Assembly: GCA_020063565.1 (NCBI GenBank)
Contig: JAICDB010000011.1
Span: 1-64,000 of the forward strand
Reading direction: 5' to 3'
Source: Clostridiales bacterium
GTDB lineage: Bacteria > Bacillota > DSM-16504 > Desulfitibacterales > JAICDB01
DNA: 64,000 nucleotides
Position numbers and translations under genes: made by a program
In this document: piece by piece, positions 29,538-36,369 of the stretch
Position numbering within the stretch: position 1 is the first letter of the stretch
Layout of the letters: each line of letters starts with the position of its first letter
Notes under the pieces: generated by a model
Seen by the model: only the letters and a program-made list of their open reading frames with translations
Databases searched by the model: none
What the model was told of the DNA's origin: nothing

Positions 29538-30117
29538 AGAAACAATAACAGCGGCAGAAAAAGTACCAAAAAATAAGGCTTTCTTGTTATGGGAGCTTTT
29601 TAAAACCTTTTTTATTTTGGGGGGATTTACCATTGGAGGAGGAATAGTAATGGTCCCCTTAATAGAAAAGGAACTGGTTAAAAAAAAGGGCTGGATTAAG
29701 GCTGAAGAATTTATAGATATGATGGCCCTGATCCAATCCGTACCTGGAGTTATGACCGTTAATAGCGCCATTATTGTTGGCTACAGGCTTGCGGGACCGT
29801 CTGGGGCTATGCTCTCGGTGCTGGGCGGTGCACTGCCTTCTTTCGTTGTCATATTAGTAATAGCCAGTTTTTTTGTGCGTTTTAATCAGTACCCCATTAT
29901 TCAAAAATTTTTGCTGGGGGCGCGCCCTGGCGTGGTGGCATTGCTCATCTATGCTGCCATTTCCCTTGGAAAAAAGGGGATCAGGGATAAAAAAGGTATT
30001 CTAATCTTTGTATCAGGTCTTTTAGCATTATATTTTTTAAACATTCATCCTATAATAGTAATTATAGTTTCAGGTTTTTTAGGTTATATAATATATCATG
30101 AAGGAAGAGTAAAATGA
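29527..30117 (+). CDS. Chromate transporter half-protein, first subunit
   Basis: 196 residues, a CHR-family half-size protein. FFILGGFTIGGGIVMVPLIEKELV and ALIQSVPGVMTVNSAIIVGYRLAG match the conserved N-half pattern (the first split at residues 24-47). About six hydrophobic helices are seen. It overlaps prmC by 11 bases and its partner half by four, so the two should be made together and form a heterodimer. Chromate is the family's namesake. The physiological substrate may be another anion such as sulfate. Confidence 0.88.
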   Translation: MTHKETITAAEKVPKNKAFLLWELFKTFFILGGFTIGGGIVMVPLIEKELVKKKGWIKAEEFIDMMALIQSVPGVMTVNSAIIVGYRLAGPSGAMLSVLGGALPSFVVILVIASFFVRFNQYPIIQKFLLGARPGVVALLIYAAISLGKKGIRDKKGILIFVSGLLALYFLNIHPIIVIIVSGFLGYIIYHEGRVK

Positions 30118-30635
30118 AATTATTGGTAAGTATGTTTTTAACTTTTGCAAAAATTGGGGCCTTTAGCTTTGGTGGCGGTTATGCAATGATACCCCTCATG
30201 AAAAAAGAAGTGGTGTCGCTCCATGGTTGGCTCACCATACAAGAGATGATTGATATAATTGCAATATCTCAGATGACTCCCGGGCCTATAGCAATAAATC
30301 TTGCAACCTTTGTTGGCTATAAGATAGCAGATTTCCCCGGCGCCCTAGCAGCTACCGTTGGGGTTATTACACCCTCGCTGATAATAATTACCGTAATAGC
30401 CCGTTTCTTTTTTAAATTTCAGAATGAAAGTAAAATGCAGTGGGTATTGGGTGGAATACGACCTGTGGTCGTGGCGCTTGTGGCTTTTGCGGCACTTGTG
30501 ATAGGTAATACCGCACTTCATGATGTTAAAGGTTATTTAATAACAGCAATTGCCTTTATAGCTGTATTTATTTTTAAAATTCATCCTATCTTAGTTATTA
30601 TTTCTTCAGGAATATTGGGTATTATGCTATATTAG
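30114..30635 (+). CDS. Chromate transporter half-protein, second subunit
   Basis: 173 residues, homologous to the preceding half, with FGGGYAMIPLMKKEVV and AISQMTPGPIAINLATFVG (conserved P-G-P and Asn). Short CHR pairs arranged head to tail are common and are predicted to assemble with opposite topology. The ATG overlaps the first half's stop (ATGA). Confidence 0.88.
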   Translation: MKLLVSMFLTFAKIGAFSFGGGYAMIPLMKKEVVSLHGWLTIQEMIDIIAISQMTPGPIAINLATFVGYKIADFPGALAATVGVITPSLIIITVIARFFFKFQNESKMQWVLGGIRPVVVALVAFAALVIGNTALHDVKGYLITAIAFIAVFIFKIHPILVIISSGILGIMLY

Positions 30636-30754
30636 CTGAGGATGATAAGCTCAATATAAAAACTATTCCAGTATCTACAATAATGGTGCCGAATATGGAG
30701 GAGATGGCTCATTATCTAGTTGGTGTTTTAAACGCCAACTTTCTTTCTGATTAA
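30632..30754 (+). pseudogene. Possible gene fragment between the chromate transporter and tsaC genes
   Basis: A frame offset from the chromate gene is open from within its stop region to TAA 30752-30754. It reads LAEDDKLNIKTIPVSTIMVP then a further 20 residues ending NANFLSD. The protein-like composition suggests the 3' end of a deleted gene. There is no family match and no good start. It carries a hairpin, GTTGGTG/CGCCAAC (30719-30739), followed by a pyrimidine-rich run, possibly the terminator of the chromate operon. Confidence 0.3.
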
Positions 30755-30766
30755 AGGAGTGAAACT

Positions 30767-31825
30767 ATGTTAACCCGTTATATAAAGGTTAATAGCTTAA
30801 ACCTTGAACCGGAAAAGATCGAGGAAACGGCGAAAATTTTAAAAGAGGGTGGTTTGGTAGCCTTTCCGACTGAAACTGTTTATGGCCTTGGAGCAGATGC
30901 CTTTAACCCGCAGGCAGTTAGAAATATCTTTAAAGCCAAGGGCAGACCGCAAGACAATCCTCTCATAATACATATCTGGAGCAATGAACAGTTGGACAAG
31001 CTTGTAAAAAATATTCCTCAAAAAGCACATGTTCTCATGAATAATTTCTGGCCGGGTCCTTTGACTGTTGTTCTACCTAAAAAAGAAGGGGTTATGAGTG
31101 AGGCTACCTCAGGTTTGGATACTGTAGGAGTACGAATGCCGGATCATCCCGTTGCTTTAAAACTTTTCCAAAGGTCCGGGGTAGCGGTTGCTGCACCAAG
31201 TGCAAACATTTCAGGGAAACCAAGTCCAACAGGTGGATTACATGTTTTAAAGGATTTAGCAGGTAAAATAGATGTAGTGCTGGATGGAGGTAGTGCAAAA
31301 GTAGGAGTGGAATCAACAGTAGTAGATTGTACAGGAGAAATACCTGTGATTTTACGGCCGGGAGGGGTGACAAAGGAAGAAATGGAAGAAGTGGTAGGGG
31401 AAGTTTTACTGGATCCTGCACTTCACAGAAAAACCTTTAAGCCAAAGTCACCCGGTATGAAATATAGCCATTATGCACCGGATGGCATAATGTATCTAGT
31501 TGTGGGAAAGAGTATTAAATCCCTCGCAGAAAAACTGGCTGATATTTCTATGAAACGTTACCAGGCAGGATATAAGGTTGCTCTTTTAGCTTTTGAAGAT
31601 ACCCTAGCTTTAATAGGAGAGAAACCCTACATCAAGCTTTCCCTTGGCTCTAGAGATAATTTATCAATTACTGCTGCAAAAATTTATGGGCTTTTAAGGC
31701 AGTGCGACCGCCTGAAAATAGACTTTATAATAGCTGAAGGTTGCCCGCGTAAAGGAATGGGACTTGCTGTTATGAATCGTTTGGAAAAAGCTTCTGGTGG
31801 AAAGATTATCCGCTTACAAGACTAA
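30767..31825 (+). CDS. tsaC: L-threonylcarbamoyladenylate synthase (Sua5 type)
   Basis: 352 residues. The N-terminal YrdC domain (about 1-210) has GGLVAFPTETVYGLGADA, KGRPQDNPLIIHI and AAPSANISGKPSPTG. A linker and C-terminal Sua5 domain (about 240-352) are seen in SPGMKYSHYAPD and MGLAVMNRLEKAS. It makes threonylcarbamoyl-AMP for the t6A37 modification of tRNAs. The protein is YwlC-like, close to prfA/prmC as in Bacillus. Confidence 0.95.
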   Translation: MLTRYIKVNSLNLEPEKIEETAKILKEGGLVAFPTETVYGLGADAFNPQAVRNIFKAKGRPQDNPLIIHIWSNEQLDKLVKNIPQKAHVLMNNFWPGPLTVVLPKKEGVMSEATSGLDTVGVRMPDHPVALKLFQRSGVAVAAPSANISGKPSPTGGLHVLKDLAGKIDVVLDGGSAKVGVESTVVDCTGEIPVILRPGGVTKEEMEEVVGEVLLDPALHRKTFKPKSPGMKYSHYAPDGIMYLVVGKSIKSLAEKLADISMKRYQAGYKVALLAFEDTLALIGEKPYIKLSLGSRDNLSITAAKIYGLLRQCDRLKIDFIIAEGCPRKGMGLAVMNRLEKASGGKIIRLQD

Positions 31826-31828
31826 AAG

Positions 31829-31912
31829 TGCATGTTCGAAAAGGAGCACGAGAGACACGAGAAGTTCAAGGCGGGAAGTAGATTTCGCGCGGACTTTTCG
31901 AACAGCTTCTAA
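31829..31912. repeat. Interspersed repeat family 1, copy 6 (middle deleted)
   Basis: It matches the full copy at 34591 from TGTTCGAAAAGGAGCACGAG through AAGTTCAAGGCGG, then jumps to AAGTAGATTTCGCGCGGAC and the TTTTCGAAC terminus. The rest of the 190-base gap before the ZIP gene holds nothing recognised. Confidence 0.85.
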
Positions 31913-32017
31913 AAATAGTTATCAATTTGTGTGTTCTAGCCTTTTAACTTTAGTAATAGACTTTTAGCAAGGATAAAAAACACTTTTTGAATATTCTCTT
32001 AAAAGTGGTGAAAATAG

Positions 32018-32746
32018 ATGCTAGAAGTCCTATTACTAAGCGCCTTAGCAGGATTGGCAACTTGTTTGGGTGGAATAATAGTACTGCTTTTAGGTAAACC
32101 TACTGAAAAATCACTTGCCATATTTTTGGGGCTTGCTGTTGGAATAATGGTGGCTGTAGTTGTATTAGACCTGCTTCCTTCAGCGTGGAAGTATAGTAAC
32201 TTTTACACAACCGCAGCGGGTTTCTGCCTGGGCATAGCAGTCTTGGGTTTAATTGACTTAGTATTAAGTGTCTTGCGTCCTGCCTGTACCGGTGCCAGAA
32301 ATAATCGTTATCTCTTAAATATGGGCTATTTAATAGCTATGGGGATTGCACTCCATGATCTCCCGGAAGGGATTGCTATAGCTGCAGGATATGAGGCTCA
32401 ACAAAGCCTGGGCTGGTTAATTGCACTTGCAATAGGATTACATAATATTCCGGAGGGAATGGCTACAGCAGCGCCTTTAAGAATGGGTGGAATGTCGCAG
32501 GTGGGGATAATAGTAGTAATAGGGTTGGTAAGCATCTTTACCCCCCTGGGAACCATTATTGGTGTAGTATTAACAAAAATTTCTCCGCAGTTAATTGCTC
32601 TTCTCCTGGCCATGGCAGGAGGAGCTATGATATATATTGTACGTTTTGAATTAATACCTGAATCCAGAAGAAGACATCCCAATTATGCTCGTTTGGGGGC
32701 AGTTATAGGTTTTGCAATAATTTTGTCTTTACAAGCGATTCATTGA
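32018..32746 (+). CDS. ZIP family divalent metal transporter
   Basis: 242 residues with about eight helices and the paired ZIP motifs. GIALHDLPEGIAIAAGYE (about residues 110-127) and AIGLHNIPEGMATAAPL (about 138-154) supply the H-x3-E metal ligands. Substrates are typically zinc or iron. The neighbouring MntP exporter and this importer-type protein face each other as metal-homeostasis genes. ATG 32018 follows AAAGTGG. Confidence 0.9.
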   Translation: MLEVLLLSALAGLATCLGGIIVLLLGKPTEKSLAIFLGLAVGIMVAVVVLDLLPSAWKYSNFYTTAAGFCLGIAVLGLIDLVLSVLRPACTGARNNRYLLNMGYLIAMGIALHDLPEGIAIAAGYEAQQSLGWLIALAIGLHNIPEGMATAAPLRMGGMSQVGIIVVIGLVSIFTPLGTIIGVVLTKISPQLIALLLAMAGGAMIYIVRFELIPESRRRHPNYARLGAVIGFAIILSLQAIH

Positions 32747-32806
32747 TTATTTATTTAATTCATGGGCCAAGCTAACTATGAACCTAAGGTTATCGGAGGA
32801 GTTATT

Positions 32807-33403
32807 ATGAATTTTATTACAGTTTTTCTAGTAGCAGTAGCGCTGGGTACAGATGCCATGTCCATGGCAATTGGCTTGGGACTTTCCGGCGCACGCTGGA
32901 AAAGAGCGCTTATCATAGCCCTAGTTGTTGCTGCATTTCATATTGTCATGCCGCTAATCGGACTTTCAGTTGGCTCCTTACTGGGAAAAATAGTTGGTAA
33001 GTTTGCAAGTATAATTGGAGCACTTATACTTGCTCTCCTGGGAGGGCACATGATTTGGGATACTATTAAACCGGAAGTAAAGGGTAGACCTTCGGTACCT
33101 ATTGCCCGTAAACTGTTAGGAGATACTAAGGGCAAGAAATCTATGCATGTTGTGACAGGTCTTACAGGAATTTTACTGGTAGCTGGCAGTGTAAGTTTAG
33201 ATGCCCTGACAGTAGGGTTTGGCCTGGGTACATTGAAGGCAAATCTATTTTTAACGGTTATAACAATGGGAGCTATAGCAGGTATTATGACCCTGATAGG
33301 ATTTCTTTTCGGAACCCGCCTGGGAAAATGGTTGGGTGAGAAGGCACAGCTAATTGGAGGAATCGTATTGATAGGTATAGGAATTAAAATGCTATTTGTA
33401 TAA
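32807..33403 (+). CDS. mntP: Putative manganese efflux pump MntP
   Basis: 198 residues from ATG 32807, which has GGAGGAG seven bases upstream; an in-frame ATG 45 bases earlier lacks a site. Six helices are arranged as two DUF204-type halves, each with a key acidic motif: GTDAMSMAIGLGL and GSVSLDALTVGFGLG. It exports Mn2+ in characterised relatives. In Bacillus the gene (ywlD) also sits near ywlC and ywlE, as here. Confidence 0.92.
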   Translation: MNFITVFLVAVALGTDAMSMAIGLGLSGARWKRALIIALVVAAFHIVMPLIGLSVGSLLGKIVGKFASIIGALILALLGGHMIWDTIKPEVKGRPSVPIARKLLGDTKGKKSMHVVTGLTGILLVAGSVSLDALTVGFGLGTLKANLFLTVITMGAIAGIMTLIGFLFGTRLGKWLGEKAQLIGGIVLIGIGIKMLFV

Positions 33404-33436
33404 CTTGGATATTACTTGGTTAGGGAGGGGATAGCT

Positions 33437-34129
33437 TTGAAAAAAATACTTTTTGTCTGCACGGGCAATACTTGCCGGAGCAGTATGGCCCAGGCCATAG
33501 CACAAAAGATAATTTCCGAGAAGAATATTTCGGACAAGCTGCAGGTTGCTTCCGCGGGAATGGCTGCAGTGCCGGGCATGAAGGCTGCTGATAATGCTAT
33601 TCGGGCAGTTAATGAAAGGGGAATAGATTTAAACGAACACAGGGCACAACAATTGACTGAGGAAATGATAAAAGAAGCAGATCTTGTACTAACCATGACC
33701 AGAAATCACAAGCAACAGGTTTTGAGTATGGTACCGGAAGCTCAGGATAAGGTATTTACAGTTAAAGAATATGCTTCTGAGTCTGATGTTGATGGTTCCA
33801 ACAGTGAATTAACAGCTGTTGCTGCCAGACTTGAGGAAAAAGAGAGAGAATTTTTCTCTAAACGCGGTCAGGAACTGGAAGCTTTATACCAAAAGAGAGA
33901 TGAACTGGAGAAAAAGCTCAAAGAGATTGAAACAAAAATTCAGGACTGGCACCTGCAATTTTATGATTACACAAAGGAAGAAAGGACCCAGCTGAAAAAA
34001 GCTGAAAGAAAAATTATGGATTTGGATATTCAAGACCCCTACGGCCAGCCTCTGGAAAGTTATAAGGCATGCGCAGAGGAACTTGAGGGATTGCTTGAGA
34101 AAATTATAGAGAAATTTAGCAATGAATAA
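33437..34129 (+). CDS. ywlE: Low-molecular-weight protein phosphatase (YwlE-like) with an inserted coiled coil
   Basis: 230 residues from TTG 33437 (GGGAGGGG upstream). The N-terminal half is a LMW phosphatase: P-loop VCTGNTCRSSMAQ (residues 7-19), VASAGMAAVPG, LVLTMTRNHK and VFTVKEYA. Normal relatives go almost directly from KEYA to the DPYG loop bearing the general acid. Here about 80 residues of charged helix (EELEK-type heptads, residues 118-198) intervene before DIQDPYGQPLESYKACAEEL. The Thr in the P-loop is typical of arginine phosphatases. The insert could mediate oligomerisation or partner binding. Confidence 0.88.
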   Translation: MKKILFVCTGNTCRSSMAQAIAQKIISEKNISDKLQVASAGMAAVPGMKAADNAIRAVNERGIDLNEHRAQQLTEEMIKEADLVLTMTRNHKQQVLSMVPEAQDKVFTVKEYASESDVDGSNSELTAVAARLEEKEREFFSKRGQELEALYQKRDELEKKLKEIETKIQDWHLQFYDYTKEERTQLKKAERKIMDLDIQDPYGQPLESYKACAEELEGLLEKIIEKFSNE

Positions 34130-34194
34130 CTGTAAAAAGTAGGTTTTTCCACCGGATGACCTATGGCCACACATTTTTATATGACGTATTAGTT

Positions 34195-34247
34195 AGGAGG
34201 CGCCTCAACGCCTATATTTTAAGGCTTGAGGCGCCTCCTTTATTTTT
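34195..34247. terminator. Strong hairpin terminator before the DsrC-Hdr-Flx operon
   Basis: A long stem AGGAGGCGCCTCAA...TTGAGGCGCCTCCT encloses an inner GCCT/AGGC stem, followed by TTATTTTT. It isolates the redox operon from the phosphatase gene. Confidence 0.85.
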
Positions 34248-34302
34248 AGGCATATAACTTGCTCTTATAGTAAGTAAAGAAAATTACTGGGAGGAATCTA
34301 GC

Positions 34303-34590
34303 ATGGTGGGGATAGATAAGGAAGGTTATTTAAAAAATCAAGCTGATTGGACTGAAGAAGTTGCCGCAAGAATAGCCAACCGTGAGGGTATCGATAATTT
34401 AACTGAAAAACACTGGCAAATAATTTATTATATCAGGGATTATTATAACGATTTTAACACCGTGCCACCATTACACAAAATCTCTGAAAAATCCGGCTTA
34501 AATGCATTAGAGATCAGCAGGCTTTTCCCAAAGGAAAATATTAGAAGTGCCTATCGTGTTGCAGGTTTGCCTCGTTTAGAGAGGTTTTAA
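34303..34590 (+). CDS. DsrC/TusE-like protein lacking both redox cysteines
   Basis: 95 residues with the family fold: DWTEEVAARIANREGIDNLT, EKHWQIIYYIRDYY, SRLFP and a C-terminal VAGLPRLERF. DsrC carries thiols or persulfides on two C-terminal cysteines (C-x10-C around AGLPKPTGCV). Here the first is Tyr in SAYRVAGLP and the last is replaced by the ERF ending. No Cys occurs anywhere. It cannot be a DsrC-type thiol carrier and may be a structural or regulatory partner of the second DsrC-like protein. The ATG has GGGAGG upstream. First gene of the operon. Confidence 0.85.
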   Translation: MVGIDKEGYLKNQADWTEEVAARIANREGIDNLTEKHWQIIYYIRDYYNDFNTVPPLHKISEKSGLNALEISRLFPKENIRSAYRVAGLPRLERF

Positions 34591-34748
34591 AGAGTGTTCG
34601 AAAAGGAGCACGAGAGACACGAGAAGTTCAAGGCGGCGCAGGATTCGAGCAGCGGAGCGTACTATAGAAGGTACGTGAGCAGCGCAGGAGCCAAGCCAAC
34701 GCAGAAATTCGAAGTGGATTTCGCGCGGACTTTTCGAACATCCTCTTT
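34591..34748. repeat. Interspersed repeat family 1, copy 7 (full length)
   Basis: About 158 bases from AGAGTGTTCGAAAAGGAG to CTTTTCGAACATCCTCTTT, beginning at the stop of the first DsrC-like gene. The ends form an inverted repeat built on GTTCGAA. A central hairpin CGTAC-TATAGAAG-GTACG sits between two AGCAGCG motifs. One frame is open throughout (MFEKEHERHEKFKAAQ...), but it recurs in nongenic places and is not a gene. Confidence 0.85.
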
Positions 34749-34777
34749 TAAAAAAATTTTAAAGGGAGGTCTAATAA

Positions 34778-35113
34778 ATGCTGCCTTCAAGCTTGATAAG
34801 AAGACGTTATCTGGCTAAGGGTCCCCGGTGTATTAAAGATGAAAAAATATGGGATGAACTGGTAAATGATGTTCTCACAAAACTGGAAAACATTACAACT
34901 GTTACTTCTGAGCACCATCAAGTTATGAGTTGTGTAAGGAAATATTATCTTGACAAAGAAAGGGCCCCTACCGTAAGGGAAATTTGTTCAGCAACCGGTT
35001 TTTCACTGGATAAGTTCTTTGATCTTTTTCCTGATTGGCCTCACACTTTATTTAACATTGATTGTATTGTTTGTACAGTTCTCGGAATTCCGTACTGGAA
35101 TTGTATAGAGTAG
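34778..35113 (+). CDS. Divergent DsrC-like protein with a C-terminal cysteine pair
   Basis: 111 residues. The middle resembles DsrC (SEHHQVMSCVRKYYLDKERAP, then DLFPDWP) and it ends CIVCTVLGIPYWNCIE. The C-x2-LGIP-x2-x-C spacing (nine residues between cysteines) mimics the C-x10-C arm of DsrC around AGLP, so this is the probable redox-active carrier of the pair. An extra Cys three residues earlier could form a CxxC. The start has GGGAGG. It lies 14 bases before the DsrK/HdrD-like gene, its likely reductase. Confidence 0.75.
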   Translation: MLPSSLIRRRYLAKGPRCIKDEKIWDELVNDVLTKLENITTVTSEHHQVMSCVRKYYLDKERAPTVREICSATGFSLDKFFDLFPDWPHTLFNIDCIVCTVLGIPYWNCIE

Positions 35114-35126
35114 AGGAGGAGTGAGA

Positions 35127-36353
35127 ATGAGTGTAATTTTTTCACACAATATGAATCACCAGTTTAAAACAGAAATTGCAGAAGTTTTTACTACTTTGCA
35201 GGATAAGTTGGATTTTGCTAATTGTCTTGCGTGCGGTATGTGTACGGCAGCTTGCCCGTATTCCGATGTACATGATGAGATGGATCCCCGCAAGTTTGTC
35301 CGGATGTGTCTTTTAGGGCTTAAGGATGAGGTCTTTAATGATAATTTTATCTGGAAATGCAACATGTGCGGTAGGTGCACAATGCTCTGTCCAATGCAGG
35401 TTGATATAGCCGGACTTGTAAGAACTCTGCGGGGGAATTTCGGTCTTACAGCTCCTGGAACATTGCAGGATGTGGTTGAAAATCAGGTTAAAACAGGTAA
35501 CCAGATGGAGGTTACAAAGGAAGATTATCTGGAGACTCTGGAGTGGATGGAAGAGGAGCTCCAGGAAGAAATAGATGACCCCGGTGCAAAAATACCTGTA
35601 GACAAGGTGGGGGCTGATTTTCTCTTCCTCTGGGATCCCAGGGAGATAAAATATTACCCTTTAGATGTTCAGAGTATAGCCAAAATTATGCATGCTGCCG
35701 GTGCCAACTGGACTTGCAGCAGTGAATACTGGGATGCTACCCATTATGGGCTTTTTAATGGAGATGACAAGGTTTCAAAAATACTTCTAAAAAGGATAGC
35801 GGAACAGGTTAAAAGGTTAAAAGTTAAATATGTTGTTGTTACGGAGTGCGGCCATGCTACCCATGCCCAGAGGTGGGGGAAAAATGTCTGGCTTACTTCA
35901 AAAGAAGGTAATTACCCTGTATTTAATTTTGTACAAAAAGAAGCGGAATGGATAAAAAAAGGGATCATTAAAGTTGATCCCACCCGTAATCCTGAACCCG
36001 TAACCTTCCATGATCCCTGTAATATGGTCAGAAAGGAAGGAATTGTTGAAGAACCAAGATACTGCCTTCAAAAAACTGTAATTGATTTTAGAGAAATGTG
36101 GCCCAACAGGGAGTTTAATTACTGTTGCGGCGGTGGTGGCGGCCTCCTGGCAATGGGTTCGGAAATATACCCCTACCGTTTGGAAAAAGGCAGTTTAAAG
36201 GCCGAACAGATTAAAAGAACCAGCGCCAAAATTGTTGTTACCCCCTGCCATAACTGCTTTGACCAGTTAAGTGACATTATCAAGCATTTTAAATTAGATG
36301 TCAAAGTAAAACATATCCACCACATGGTAAGCAATGCTTTAGTGCTGGATTAA
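35127..36353 (+). CDS. DsrK/HdrD-like iron-sulfur protein (heterodisulfide reductase catalytic subunit)
   Basis: 408 residues from ATG 35127 (GAGGAGGAG upstream). The N-terminal ferredoxin part has CLACGMCTAACP and CNMCGRCTMLCP (two 4Fe-4S clusters, HdrC-like). The C-terminal CCG domains appear as HDPCNMVRKEG, YCCGGGGG and TPCHNCFDQL (HdrB-like, for the non-cubane clusters that cleave disulfides). The two parts are fused as in HdrD/DsrK. Two DsrC-like genes directly before it favour a DsrC-type disulfide or trisulfide substrate over CoM-S-S-CoB. No membrane helix, so a cytoplasmic complex. Confidence 0.85.
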   Translation: MSVIFSHNMNHQFKTEIAEVFTTLQDKLDFANCLACGMCTAACPYSDVHDEMDPRKFVRMCLLGLKDEVFNDNFIWKCNMCGRCTMLCPMQVDIAGLVRTLRGNFGLTAPGTLQDVVENQVKTGNQMEVTKEDYLETLEWMEEELQEEIDDPGAKIPVDKVGADFLFLWDPREIKYYPLDVQSIAKIMHAAGANWTCSSEYWDATHYGLFNGDDKVSKILLKRIAEQVKRLKVKYVVVTECGHATHAQRWGKNVWLTSKEGNYPVFNFVQKEAEWIKKGIIKVDPTRNPEPVTFHDPCNMVRKEGIVEEPRYCLQKTVIDFREMWPNREFNYCCGGGGGLLAMGSEIYPYRLEKGSLKAEQIKRTSAKIVVTPCHNCFDQLSDIIKHFKLDVKVKHIHHMVSNALVLD

Positions 36354-36369
36354 AAAGGAGTGATTTAAG

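Noticed and set aside
34594-34818. 74-codon frame MFEKEHERHEKFKAAQ... between the two DsrC-like genes
   Set aside because: It is the translation of repeat family 1. The same residues appear in other copies in unrelated places, and the frame runs into the real start of the next gene.
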